From an uncultured Peptoniphilaceae bacterium (lineage in GTDB: Bacteria; Bacillota; Clostridia; Tissierellales; Peptoniphilaceae), in contig CALTTP010000009.1 in NCBI GenBank assembly GCA_943912255.1, positions 1 to 64,000 of the forward strand: a DNA stretch of 64,000 nucleotides. The letters are read 5' to 3'. The notes beneath the pieces are model-generated. The model was not told where the DNA came from. It worked only from the letters and a program-made list of their open reading frames with translations, and made no database searches. This document shows positions 44,012 through 52,594 of the stretch, piece by piece; the first letter of the stretch is position 1; each line of letters begins with the position of its first letter. The position numbers and the translations under genes were made by a program.

Positions 44012-44024
44012 AAACTGGTATCTA
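44012..44024 (-). promoter_or_regulatory. Operator in the agaS promoter region
   Basis: On the plus strand AAACTGGTATCTA, continuing to CTGGTA-TC-TACCTG, a near palindrome. It lies about 55 bp upstream of the agaS start; the best -10 candidates are TACAAT just upstream and TATTAT just before the ribosome binding site. Confidence 0.7.
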
Positions 44025-44139
44025 CCTGTCTATATTGTACCCCAAATGGGTATATTAAACCACAAATCGCTATTTTTCAACGTTTTTAAGAACCATTTTG
44101 AAAAAACCCCATTCTTTCACGACCATTTCAACGATTGAT

Positions 44140-44153
44140 TTTAGATACCAGTT
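44140..44153 (+). promoter_or_regulatory. Distal operator copy upstream of agaS
   Basis: TTTAGATACCAGTT, identical to the copy at 35857-35870 and inverted relative to 44012-44024, 115 bp away. The pair could support looping repression. Confidence 0.65.
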
Positions 44154-44181
44154 GAAAGTCTTGGCATAATAAAAAAGAGGG

Positions 44182-44814
44182 TTATCTATTCCCTCTTTCA
44201 GCTGCTTCCCTTTTAGAAAAGACACATCCACAATAATCCTGTCTATATATATTCCACTTTTTAGAAAGCTCTATACTTTTTTTATATCCATCTTTCTTTT
44301 TAAAGTCATTTGGTAGATGCATTACTTTGTACTCTTCCCCAATCCTCTCCCCTAGTTCATTTATAATTCGAGCGTTTTTATAGGGACTTACAGAAAGAGT
44401 CGTTGCAAAATAGTCCATTTTATTTTCAACGGCAAATTTTGCAGCTTCCCTAAGTCTCAATTCATAGCAGTTAAAGCACCGCTTTGATCCCTCTGGCAAA
44501 TCCTTAACTTCTTTTACTGCGTCAAAGTACTCCTCTGGAACATACCTTCCTTCAATAAGATCTATTTCAAACCTTCCTTCAACTTTTTCAATTACCTTTT
44601 TTTGTTCTTCAAGCCTTTTAAAGTACTCCTCTTTTGGAAAGATATTTGGATTGTAGTAGAGTATAGTTACTTTAAAGTAGCTTGTCAAATATTCTAATAC
44701 GGATGTTGAACAGGGACCACAACAGGAGTGTAACAGCAAAGAAGGGGGATTGTCTAAGTCAATCCCCTCTATTATCCTCTCTAACTCTAGATGATAATTT
44801 TTCTTATTCATCAA
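44182..44814 (-). CDS. queH: Epoxyqueuosine reductase QueH
   Basis: A 210-residue protein of the QueH (former DUF208) family, which performs the last reduction step of tRNA queuosine synthesis. All characteristic cysteines are present: LLHSCCGPCSTSVLEY, GSKRCFNCYELRL and YRQDYCGCVFS, ligands for the iron-sulfur and adjacent metal site. No other queuosine gene lies in the window. Its start overlaps lipA by 11 bases. Confidence 0.94.
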   Translation of the reverse strand: MMNKKNYHLELERIIEGIDLDNPPSLLLHSCCGPCSTSVLEYLTSYFKVTILYYNPNIFPKEEYFKRLEEQKKVIEKVEGRFEIDLIEGRYVPEEYFDAVKEVKDLPEGSKRCFNCYELRLREAAKFAVENKMDYFATTLSVSPYKNARIINELGERIGEEYKVMHLPNDFKKKDGYKKSIELSKKWNIYRQDYCGCVFSKREAAERGNR

Positions 44815-45664
44815 GCTTAATTGCCCTTGCCTTGTATGACGACCTTACAAAAGGACCAGAAGCAACTTCTGCAAATCCCATTTCTAAAGCCACCTTCTTA
44901 TACTTATCAAATTGTTCTGGTGTAACATACTCTTCCACTTCCAAATGGTCTAGGGATGGTCTTAGATACTGCCCAATAGTAAGCATGTTTACATCTATTT
45001 CCCTAAGGGCTTTAAAAGTTTCAATCATCTCTTCTTCGGTTTCACCAAGACCCACCATGATTCCAGTCTTAGTAACTAGACCCTTCTTCTTTGCATAATC
45101 TAAAACCTTTAAAGAGCGTTTAAAGTCTGCTCCTGGTCTTACCTTTTCATAGAGAGAGGGAACAGTTTCTATATTGTGGTTTAAAACATCCGGTTTTTCA
45201 TCATAGATTATATCCATAAACTCCTCTTTTCCATGAAGGTCTGGAATTAGAACTTCCACAGTAGTATCAGGGTTTTTCTTTCTTATTTCTCTAATGACAT
45301 CTCTAAACTGAGTTGCTCCCTCATCAGGCAAGTCATCTCTAGTTACAGAAGTTACAACGGCATGTTTAAGTCCTAGACGTCTTACTGCCTCACCTATATT
45401 TGCAGGCTCTTCCTTGTTCACCATATCAGGGGTTCCATGGATAACATCACAAAAGTTGCAGTTTCTTGTGCATCTACTCCCAAGGATCATAAAAGTTGCA
45501 GTTCTAGCTTCAAAACATTCCATTCTGTTTGGGCAATTAGCCTCTGAACAGACAGTATTAAGGTTTAAATCAGAAATCAAATTTCTTACTTCTGCAGCCT
45601 TGTTTCCACCTTGTATCTTTATTTTCATCCATTCTGGTTTTTTCTTTATCTTCAAATCTATCAC
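44804..45664 (-). CDS. lipA: Lipoyl synthase
   Basis: A 286-residue radical SAM enzyme that inserts two sulfurs into octanoyl groups on lipoyl domains. Auxiliary cluster motif CSEANCPNRMEC, radical SAM motif CTRNCNFC, and the conserved serine ligand in GPFVRSSYKA. It follows lplA by 6 bases and overlaps queH. No lipB is nearby. Confidence 0.96.
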   Translation of the reverse strand: MIDLKIKKKPEWMKIKIQGGNKAAEVRNLISDLNLNTVCSEANCPNRMECFEARTATFMILGSRCTRNCNFCDVIHGTPDMVNKEEPANIGEAVRRLGLKHAVVTSVTRDDLPDEGATQFRDVIREIRKKNPDTTVEVLIPDLHGKEEFMDIIYDEKPDVLNHNIETVPSLYEKVRPGADFKRSLKVLDYAKKKGLVTKTGIMVGLGETEEEMIETFKALREIDVNMLTIGQYLRPSLDHLEVEEYVTPEQFDKYKKVALEMGFAEVASGPFVRSSYKARAIKLDE

Positions 45665-45670
45665 CTATCC

Positions 45671-46681
45671 TTAACATTCATTTAAAATAAATTGTTGGTC
45701 AATACATTCTTTATAAAACAGATCCTCAATTAAAATATCCACAGAAAGACCTGTTATGTAAGAGGATACGTCCTCGTCTTTTAAAGCTTCCCTAAGCTCC
45801 TTCTCCGAAAACTTAAGTCCTTGAAGTTTCTCAGTCAAATCGTAAATGTCCTTCTTTCCAAAAAAATCTCCAGAAATACTCAATTCCCTAATCTTCCCAC
45901 ACACAATTCTAATACCATATTCCACAATTCCAAAGGGATGTTTAACACAGTAGCAGATATCCGTCTTCGGATTTTTTCCGTAATTCCAATCATCACAGGC
46001 ATATTTTTCTGCCATTATCCTTTTAATCTTTCTGTCGATTTCTTCATCTATTACTATAACTTTTTCAATGTCAAAATCTTCCAGTACCGTTTTTGAAATT
46101 TCATCCATAAACTCGGTTACGGACAAGTCCATCAAGTCCTTTAAAAACCCAACCCTGGTAGTTACAGAGGATATATTCTTTCCCACAAACTTTAGAGGGT
46201 TTGGTCTTAATGCATTTTTCATAGACTCTAAATTGCCGCCATAGAGGATTGAACCATGATGAAGCACCTTACCCTTATTGTGATACTGGGCATTCCCAGA
46301 AAACTTCTTCCCATGGATTACAAGATCATTTCTGCCAGTGAACTCTCCATCAATGCCAAGTTTCAAAAGTGTGTCTATAATTGGCTTTGTAAAATATCTA
46401 AAGGAGTCTCCCTCTCGCTCCTTAGTAATAAAACTATATTGGATAATATCTAAATCACAGTAGATGGTTCCACCGCCAGAAGGACGTCTCACCACGTCAA
46501 TCCCGTTTTTTAGACAGTACTCCAAATTTACTTCCTTATATATATTTTGATTCCTGCCAAGAAGCACTGTAGGTCGATTTCTCCAAATTATAAAGATGTC
46601 CTCATCATAATTGTTAAAAAAATACTCCTCCACCGAGTGATTGTAGGCAGGGTTTAAACTATTGTTCTCTACAACTATCAT
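45671..46681 (-). CDS. lplA: Lipoate-protein ligase A
   Basis: A 336-residue ligase that attaches lipoate, or octanoate, to E2 and GcvH proteins using ATP. Signatures: WRNRPTVLLGRNQNIYKEVN, RRPSGGGTIYCD, and NAQYHNKGKVLHHGSIL. A C-terminal accessory domain (about 245-336) is present. Start at MIVVENNSLN, about 6 bases after GAGGTG; an upstream in-frame TTG overlaps that site. Confidence 0.95.
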   Translation of the reverse strand: MIVVENNSLNPAYNHSVEEYFFNNYDEDIFIIWRNRPTVLLGRNQNIYKEVNLEYCLKNGIDVVRRPSGGGTIYCDLDIIQYSFITKEREGDSFRYFTKPIIDTLLKLGIDGEFTGRNDLVIHGKKFSGNAQYHNKGKVLHHGSILYGGNLESMKNALRPNPLKFVGKNISSVTTRVGFLKDLMDLSVTEFMDEISKTVLEDFDIEKVIVIDEEIDRKIKRIMAEKYACDDWNYGKNPKTDICYCVKHPFGIVEYGIRIVCGKIRELSISGDFFGKKDIYDLTEKLQGLKFSEKELREALKDEDVSSYITGLSVDILIEDLFYKECIDQQFILNEC

Positions 46682-46834
46682 CCTATCACCTCTCAAGCAA
46701 TTTAATTATACCACAGCCCTTACTAAAGCAAAAACCGCCCCTAGAAAGCCTTTCTACATGGGTTTTATTCCTGGAATTTTTAATAATTTAGTTCTAAAAA
46801 CTTAAATCACCAATTTCACCACAGTTTATTTACA

Positions 46835-46858
46835 CAAAAAAGCACCCATTAAGTGCTT
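46835..46858 (-). terminator. Terminator of the yitT-like gene
   Basis: Minus strand AAGCAC, short loop, GTGCTT followed by TTTT. Confidence 0.7.
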
Positions 46859-46885
46859 CTTGTAAATTTAATATTTGTTTGAATA

Positions 46886-47770
46886 TTACCTTATGATACT
46901 TCTCCATCTCCAGCCAAGGGTTTCAGAGGCAGATGCTGCAACAATAAAGGCAAGGGGGTCCAGTTCTTTGATATATCGTTTTAAGACGATATAGTCTCTG
47001 TTTGAAACTACTGTTTGGACCACTTCTTTTTCAAGTCCAGTATAAGCTCCAATTGCTTTATATACATTTGCCGACCTAGTCAAGTGTTCTGTTAAGAATT
47101 TGCAAACTTCCTTAGGCTTTGATGTGTTTATAAAACACAGTTTAGATGTGTTTAAACCATTGATAGTATTGTCTATAATGGTCCCATTTAATACCACACC
47201 TACAAGGGAATACAGTGCAATTTCCGTTCCAAACTGATACCAAGCAAATACTGTAATTGCAAAGTCTGCAATCAAACAACCCTTTCCCAGATCCAAACCG
47301 ATATATTTTTGAAGTATCTTTGCAAATATATCAGAACCACCTGTGGAAGCGTAGTTGTTAAGGACAATCGCAACTCCAGTCCCATACATCAGTACACAGG
47401 CAACCAGCTGCACAAATAGATTGTCTACTATGGGTTTTTCTATTGGAAAAAACACATCCAGGGCCCACACCAAAAGGGAAAGTCCCAAAGATGCTATGAT
47501 GGTCCTCTTTCCAAAGGCTGGACCAAGAAAGACAAATCCTATAATAAAGAGGACGATGTTTATAATCACAAGCATCGGTCCTGTAGAAATAGGAAAGATG
47601 CTGCTTAGTACAATTGCAAGTCCTGCTCCTCCTCCCAGGGTTAAGTTATTAGGAGCTAAAAACAAATGTATGCCAAGGGATATTAGTACCACTCCTATTA
47701 TTATATTGATAATTTCTTTTCTATGGGCTCTCTTTTCTAAATTTTCCAAGTTAATCTTTTTGATCTGCAT
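46886..47770 (-). CDS. YitT-family membrane protein (DUF161/DUF2179)
   Basis: A 294-residue protein with five hydrophobic helices (about 20-210; VVLISLGIHLFLAPNNLTLG) and a C-terminal cytoplasmic DUF2179 domain (about 215-290; GAYTGLEKEVVQTVVSNRDY). YitT proteins are widespread in Firmicutes; function is unsettled, with transport proposed. I start at ATG 8 bases after AAAGGG rather than at the adjacent GTG. Confidence 0.9.
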   Translation of the reverse strand: MQIKKINLENLEKRAHRKEIINIIIGVVLISLGIHLFLAPNNLTLGGGAGLAIVLSSIFPISTGPMLVIINIVLFIIGFVFLGPAFGKRTIIASLGLSLLVWALDVFFPIEKPIVDNLFVQLVACVLMYGTGVAIVLNNYASTGGSDIFAKILQKYIGLDLGKGCLIADFAITVFAWYQFGTEIALYSLVGVVLNGTIIDNTINGLNTSKLCFINTSKPKEVCKFLTEHLTRSANVYKAIGAYTGLEKEVVQTVVSNRDYIVLKRYIKELDPLAFIVAASASETLGWRWRSIIR

Positions 47771-47922
47771 AACCTTCACCCTTTCTGTCGACTATATTTT
47801 AACATATTTTAAGGGTTAGAACAGAAATTTTTATTTTAGGTCTAGATAAAATTATTATAGTAAAGTTTTTAACAAGGGATTACATAACCAAGTGAAAAAA
47901 CTTTAATCCCTTCAAATAAAAA

Positions 47923-47942
47923 AGAAGCAAATTCATGCTTCT
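47923..47942 (-). terminator. Terminator of folP
   Basis: Minus strand AGAAGCA, loop, TGCTTCT followed by TTTTTT. It starts within a few bases of the folP stop. Confidence 0.75.
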
Positions 47943-47946
47943 CTTC

Positions 47947-48921
47947 TTAATTCTTATATCCTTCAAAGTTTATATCTTCCGTTTTTTCTGCCATGCGTAC
48001 TGAATCGGCAATATCTGCAGCTATCTTATGTCTAGGTATTACATGAACCCTTAAAGCTTCCGCTCCCATTGTTGCGGCAATGGCAGTTAGAGCCGCTGAA
48101 CCATCATCTCTGTTTGTAAACCCTTCTTCAGTGGCAGAATCCATATTAAATCCTGACTCTTGTAGGATATTAACTATAAACCTCTTTCTAGATACTCCTA
48201 TAAAGGCAAACATATTCCATTCGTGAATAAATTTAAAATTCTTTATCAATTCCAAATTTTCCCTCTTTGTTAATCCAAAACCAATTCCCGGGTCTAACAT
48301 GATTCTCTCTTTTTCTATTCCATACTTTTCAGCCACTTCTAAGGTCTTTTCAAAGTATAGCTTGCAGGAGTCTACAATGGAAATTTTGTCCATTGTCATT
48401 TCTTCTTCCTCACTTGTAAAGACTCCCTCTCCTCCAAACCTCATAAATGCCTTTGATGAAGGGTGGTTTGGTCTAAGGATAACTGGATTGAACATGGCTA
48501 TTATGCCAACATTTGACTCTCCTAAAACTTTTCCCATATCAGGATCTCCTAAAAGTCCAGTTATATCGTTAACAACGTCTACCCCTGCTTCAATAGCAGC
48601 TTTTGCAACTTCGCCCTTCCAAGTATCTATGGAAATAAGCACGTCGGTTTTTTCTTTAAGCCCCTTTATTACAGGGATAACCCTACTGATTTCCTCATCC
48701 ACTTCCACTTTTGTAGCCCCTGGTCTTGTAGACTCGCCACCTATATCAAGCATAGTGGCTCCTTCTTTAACCAGCTCCAGTCCATGAGCTATGGCCTTTT
48801 CTGGGTCAAACCACTTTCCTCCATCGGAAAATGAATCAGGAGTCACATTTACAATACCACAAAGTATTGTAGATCCACCGGATTCTATTGTCTTATCTCT
48901 ATATTTAAATATTCTATTCAT
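47947..48921 (-). CDS. folP: Dihydropteroate synthase
   Basis: A 324-residue TIM-barrel enzyme joining p-aminobenzoate to the pterin pyrophosphate. Signatures: CGIVNVTPDSFSDGGKWF, DIGGESTRPGAT, IDTWKGEVAKAA, DPGIGFGLTKRENLELI. It is longer than the usual ~270-280 residues, with additional sequence around 155-185 and at the C-terminus. It is transcribed away from folE, the other folate genes being ~1 kb off on the plus strand. A TATAAT lies at 48939-48944 (minus), 18 bases before the ATG. Confidence 0.94.
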   Translation of the reverse strand: MNRIFKYRDKTIESGGSTILCGIVNVTPDSFSDGGKWFDPEKAIAHGLELVKEGATMLDIGGESTRPGATKVEVDEEISRVIPVIKGLKEKTDVLISIDTWKGEVAKAAIEAGVDVVNDITGLLGDPDMGKVLGESNVGIIAMFNPVILRPNHPSSKAFMRFGGEGVFTSEEEEMTMDKISIVDSCKLYFEKTLEVAEKYGIEKERIMLDPGIGFGLTKRENLELIKNFKFIHEWNMFAFIGVSRKRFIVNILQESGFNMDSATEEGFTNRDDGSAALTAIAATMGAEALRVHVIPRHKIAADIADSVRMAEKTEDINFEGYKN

Positions 48922-49095
48922 TCTCTCTCCTACCTTCCATTATATGTATGGAGTCATCTAAGATTAAGATACATCATAATGAGAGAAAAGTAAAATCAAA
49001 CACTGTAAAACTTAAATTGTCCACGATTTTAGGCATAGAATAAGTTTCAGTGCTTGATTTGTGTTTTTGTGAAATTGTTTTCTAAAACTATAGTT

Positions 49096-49329
49096 CTACT
49101 TCCATAATACAGAGATGATAAACATATCGAATATAAGATTAATAATTATCATCCCAATGGTTAAGTCCTCATTTCTTCGTTCTTTTAACTCATCATAAAT
49201 CAAATATGATTGAAATACACCTATTGCCCAAAGTTGAACTACTTTCATACCCTTGAAGAAAAAGAGTATAGCCAGCAAAAGAATCGTTCCCACTGCCTTT
49301 ACTAAGAAAGACTGTTTCCTTTTTTCCAT
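49096..49329 (-). CDS. Small two-helix membrane protein, unknown
   Basis: A 77-residue protein with hydrophobic segments at about 8-28 and 53-75 separated by a charged stretch (YDELKERRNEDLTIG). I do not recognise it. It has no close neighbour on the same strand, so its role cannot be inferred. Confidence 0.45.
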   Translation of the reverse strand: MEKRKQSFLVKAVGTILLLAILFFFKGMKVVQLWAIGVFQSYLIYDELKERRNEDLTIGMIIINLIFDMFIISVLWK

Positions 49330-49400
49330 ATTGGCTCCTTTACAAAAAATTTTGAAAGATTTTTAATCTTCTAATTAGATTATTCAATTTAACCTAGATG

Positions 49401-49541
49401 TCAATTTAAACTAATAACTTTATCAAATTTTGTTTCATCTAAATGTTGATGAGAAATATATACTACCTTTTTCTTTTCTGCTAATTTATCAATTATTTCA
49501 AATTTCTTTTTTTGTAATTCTTTCTCATTGTCTTGTTCCAA
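49401..49541 (-). pseudogene. Fragment of an ABC-transporter ATPase C-terminus
   Basis: A 46-codon open stretch reads LEQDNEKELQKKKFEIIDKL, continues to KKVVYISHQHLDETKFDKVI and ends SLN-stop. The Y-I-S-H segment followed by FDKVISL is the H-loop and C-terminal strand of ABC ATPases. No Walker A, signature or Walker B precedes it, so only a remnant is left. It lies in the 572-base gap between the small membrane protein and folE, which otherwise contains the folE promoter and riboswitch. Confidence 0.55.
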
Positions 49542-49711
49542 TGATCATATATCTTATTTCAGTTAATATTGCAGTTTTATTTTCGGTATCAATACCTTTC
49601 TAAACTTAGTTCAAAAAAATTTTCTTCCTAAAATCTGTACTTACCAAGGTCCTTTTTAGAATTTACCAATAAAAAAAGTATAAACAAAGACTATTTCCTC
49701 CTTTAATGGTA

Positions 49712-49717
49712 TAATTA
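49712..49717 (+). promoter_or_regulatory. -10 element of the folE operon
   Basis: TATAAT with no good -35; start predicted near 49724, directly at the 5' edge of the riboswitch. Confidence 0.55.
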
Positions 49718-49723
49718 GGGTAC

Positions 49724-49823
49724 AAATAGAGTAGGTAGGATGCGTTAAGTGTGAAGGGATAGGGAGTTGCCCTTTAACGAAAATGTAGATTGCGATGTCT
49801 TGCCGCTTCCGCTTATACATCAT
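49724..49823 (+). ncRNA. THF (tetrahydrofolate) riboswitch, class I
   Basis: The leader carries the conserved THF-I elements in order: GAGTAGGTAGGATGCGTTAA (first side of the stem plus GCGTTAAGTG), AGGGATAGGGAGTTG, AACGAA, and GATTGCGATG on the return strand. Gene context supports it strongly, since folE, an HD protein and folBK follow. THF-I riboswitches reduce expression of folate genes when reduced folate is plentiful. The exact 3' edge is approximate. Confidence 0.85.
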
Positions 49824-49834
49824 TTGCGGAAGAC

Positions 49835-49866
49835 CGGTGCCTTTTGGTACTGGTAATTTTAATTTA
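49835..49866 (+). terminator. Expression-platform hairpin after the THF riboswitch
   Basis: ACCGGTGCC pairs with GGTACTGGT (two G-T pairs) around TTTT, followed by AATTTTAATTT. It could be the ligand-controlled terminator; the preceding TTCCGC/GCGGAA hairpin overlaps it and could be the competing structure. Confidence 0.55.
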
Positions 49867-49901
49867 ATTAAAGTGTTAGCTTAAAGAAAGAGGTTATATA
49901 A

Positions 49902-50456
49902 ATGGATAAGAAAAAGATTGAACAGGCTGTTTCCATGATAATCGAAGCAGTTGGTGAAGACCCTAATAGAGAGGGACTTTTGGAAACACCTCAAAGGGTT
50001 GCCAGAATGTATGAGGAAATTTTTGCAGGTATTGGTCAAGATGCATCAAAACATCTTGCAAAAACCTTTGAATATGTAAATGACAATATTGTAGTGGTAA
50101 AGGACATTGAGTTCTTCTCAATGTGTGAACACCATTTTCTTCCAGTTCATGGAAAGGCTCATATAGCCTATGTTCCCAGCGGCAGAGTTGCAGGCCTTTC
50201 AAAACTCGCTAGAACTGTTGAAACCTACGCCAAAAGACCACAGCTACAAGAAAGACTCAATTTACAAGTGGCTCAAGCCATGATGGACTATTTAAAGGCC
50301 AAGGGAGTTCTTGTGGTAATTGAGGCAGAGCATATGTGTATGACCATGAGAGGCGTTAAAAAGCCAGGCTCCATGACTGTCACTTCCGTTGCGTTAGGGG
50401 AAATGGAAAAAGATTTAAAATTAAGAGATGAAGCCTATAGATTGATAGGGATGTAA
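49902..50456 (+). CDS. folE: GTP cyclohydrolase I
   Basis: A 184-residue FolE, first enzyme of folate synthesis. Zinc and active-site residues are seen in SMCEHHFLPVHGKAHIAYVP and in EAEHMCMTMRGV. Standard length. It is the first gene under the THF riboswitch; the next gene starts one base after its stop. Confidence 0.97.
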   Translation: MDKKKIEQAVSMIIEAVGEDPNREGLLETPQRVARMYEEIFAGIGQDASKHLAKTFEYVNDNIVVVKDIEFFSMCEHHFLPVHGKAHIAYVPSGRVAGLSKLARTVETYAKRPQLQERLNLQVAQAMMDYLKAKGVLVVIEAEHMCMTMRGVKKPGSMTVTSVALGEMEKDLKLRDEAYRLIGM

Positions 50457-50457
50457 T

Positions 50458-50934
50458 ATGAAAAATACAAATATCATAATTTACAATGAAGAATATGTAA
50501 AGCTATTAAATGAACTTGAAGCCTTTGAAAAGGAAAGACCCTTTTGTAAGCATGACTTAGCCCATTTTTTAGATGTGGCAAGGATTTGCTATATATTGGT
50601 ATTAGAGAAGGGACTGGATATAGATAAGGATTTGATTTACTCCACTGCCCTACTTCACGACATTGGCAGAGTGGTACAGTATAAAGACGGTACCGACCAC
50701 AATATTGCTTCCGTTGAAATAGCAGAGAGGATTCTTCCATTGACCTCTTTTACCAAGGAGGAGAAGGATATTATCTTGGACTGTATCAAAAAACATAGGA
50801 AAGCCCAAGAAAGCACAACTTTCAATGAATTGTTTTACAAAGCGGACAAACTTTCTAGAATCTGCTTTAGATGTCCTGCCTATGATATTTGCTATTGGCC
50901 AGTGGAGAAGAAGAATCATTCAATAACCTATTAG
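50458..50934 (+). CDS. HD-domain phosphohydrolase in the folate operon
   Basis: A 158-residue HD protein: CKHDLAHFLDVARICYILV supplies one His/Asp pair and ALLHDIGRVVQY the HD motif; DCIKKHRK supplies another histidine. The C-terminus has CFRCPAYDICYWP, possibly metal binding. Such genes between folE and folB/folK are frequent in Clostridia; a role in removing phosphates from dihydroneopterin triphosphate has been suggested by context, and is inference here. Confidence 0.8.
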   Translation: MKNTNIIIYNEEYVKLLNELEAFEKERPFCKHDLAHFLDVARICYILVLEKGLDIDKDLIYSTALLHDIGRVVQYKDGTDHNIASVEIAERILPLTSFTKEEKDIILDCIKKHRKAQESTTFNELFYKADKLSRICFRCPAYDICYWPVEKKNHSITY

Positions 50935-50943
50935 GGAGGAAAT

Positions 50944-51759
50944 ATGGATACACTTCGAATAAAGGACCTTGTGATATTTGCGAACCACGGTGTCTTTCCA
51001 GAGGAAAAAAGTCTTGGTCAAAAGTTTGTACTTGACCTTGCCTTGTCTTATGATATGACAAAGGCAGCGAAGGAAAATGACTTAGAGGCTTCTATTCACT
51101 ATGGTGTTTTGTCCCAAAGGATAATTGAAGAGTTTAAAAAAACATCCTACGATCTCATTGAAGAAGCCTGCTATAGACTAATAGAGTTTATTTTTGCCGA
51201 ATATAAAATGGTACAAGAGGTTCAAATCGAACTGAAGAAACCTTGGGCGCCAGTGCATCTTCCTCTGGACAGGGTTTCTGTAAAGATGTCTAGGAAAAAG
51301 AGACGATTTTACCTTTCCTTGGGTTCCAATATGGGAGACAAAAAGGCCTATATAAATAGAGCTATTGAAGAGTTGTCTAAAAACTTCTCCCTGGTAAAAC
51401 AGTCCAGGGACTATGTGACTAAGGCTTGGGGAAAGGAAGATCAGGAGGACTTTTTAAACAAGGTTGTGGTCCTTGAGTCCTTTGAAGAGCCTTTGGATTT
51501 TTTAGATATAACACAAAAGATTGAAATTGACCTTGGTAGAGAGAGAAAGGAAAAGTGGGGTCCTAGGACCATCGACATAGATATACTATTTATTGACGAT
51601 GAAATCATCTTTAACGATAGACTTAAAGTTCCCCACCCCTATGTTGAAGAAAGACTATTTGTTTTAGAACCACTGGCAGAAGTGGAACCCTTCTTTGTCC
51701 ATCCAGTTTTAAATAAAAAAGTTTTTCAGTTGTTAAAAGAAATTAAGCACTCAGTGTAA
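50944..51759 (+). CDS. folK: Bifunctional dihydroneopterin aldolase / HPPK (FolB-FolK fusion)
   Basis: A 271-residue fusion. Residues 1-118 are dihydroneopterin aldolase (DTLRIKDLVIFANHGVFPEE). Residues 119-271 are 6-hydroxymethyl-dihydropterin pyrophosphokinase, from YLSLGSNMGDKKAYINRAIE to WGPRTIDIDILFIDDE and VPHPYVEERLFVLEPLAEV. Together they make the pterin pyrophosphate used by FolP. The gene follows the HD gene by 9 bases with AGGGAGGAAAT as its ribosome binding site. Confidence 0.96.
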   Translation: MDTLRIKDLVIFANHGVFPEEKSLGQKFVLDLALSYDMTKAAKENDLEASIHYGVLSQRIIEEFKKTSYDLIEEACYRLIEFIFAEYKMVQEVQIELKKPWAPVHLPLDRVSVKMSRKKRRFYLSLGSNMGDKKAYINRAIEELSKNFSLVKQSRDYVTKAWGKEDQEDFLNKVVVLESFEEPLDFLDITQKIEIDLGRERKEKWGPRTIDIDILFIDDEIIFNDRLKVPHPYVEERLFVLEPLAEVEPFFVHPVLNKKVFQLLKEIKHSV

Positions 51760-51775
51760 TATGCTGAGTGCTTTT
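51745..51775 (+). terminator. Terminator of the folE operon
   Basis: AAGCACTCAG and CTGAGTGCTT form a perfect 10-bp stem, then TTTTC. The left arm overlaps the final codons of folBK. Confidence 0.85.
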
Positions 51776-51796
51776 CATATAATTTTTTTCCTCTAC

Positions 51797-52544
51797 TTAT
51801 ACTCTCATAAGTCCATCTACATAGAGTATCTGTCCTGTAATGTAGGAAGCTTCATCTGATGCTAAAAAGCAAAATGCATTGGCAATATCTTCTGCTTCCC
51901 CCAACCTCTTTAGAGGAATTCTATCTATAAGCGGTTTTATCATCTCCTCAGGTAAACTCTTAACCATATCGGTGTTTATTATTCCAGGTCCTACTGCGTT
52001 AACCCTGATATTGTAGGGCGCAAGCTCCCTTGCTAAGGATAGAGTAAATCCATTTACTGCAAATTTACTTGTAGGATAGGCTATACCCGATGGTTGAGCG
52101 TCTCTACTGACCATGGAAGATGTGTTTAAAATTACCCCATGGTTTTGTTCAATCATAATGGGATGTATGGCCTTGGAACAATTGAACACACCCATAACAT
52201 TTAAGTCCATAACCCTTTTGAAACATCTCTTCTGTGTACTCTGCAAAAGGTTCCTTGGCAGAAAGTCCAGCATTGTTTACTAAGATGTCAACTTTACCAA
52301 ATTCTTCTTTGACCTTTTTAAATTCCTCTTTTAAATCTTCAAGATCCATTAAATTTGGCCAAATTCCCCTAATGTTTTCCTTAGGATAATCCTTTTGTAA
52401 TGTTTCGATGGCATTGTTCACAGTCTCTTCCCTTGAACCACATAACACTACCTTTGAACCCTCCTTGAGAAACTTTTTGACTACGGCAAAGCCTATACCC
52501 CTAGTTCCTCCTGTTACAATGGCAACTTTGTCTTTTAACAACAT
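51797..52544 (-). pseudogene. Frameshifted short-chain dehydrogenase/reductase (SDR)
   Basis: Two overlapping frames make one SDR. The first (52544-52149) has the Rossmann motif TGGTRGIGFAVVK and DILVNNAG. The second (to 51797) has NTSSMVSRDAQPSGIAYPTS with the catalytic Ser and Tyr-x-x-x-Lys, NAVGPGIINTDM, and the usual ending YITGQILYVDG. Removing one G from the GGG run (complement at 52213-52215) joins them as EEMFQKVMDLNVMGV. The restored protein has about 248 residues, like FabG-type enzymes. A sequencing error would also explain it. Confidence 0.85.
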
Positions 52545-52594
52545 AATCCTTTCCTCCTTTTGATTCGAAAAAATTTATATTAATTAACCATCCA

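Noticed and set aside
44815..46700. A preQ1 riboswitch for queH
   Set aside because: queH lies inside the lplA-lipA-queH unit with no leader of its own and no preQ1-like pseudoknot sequence.
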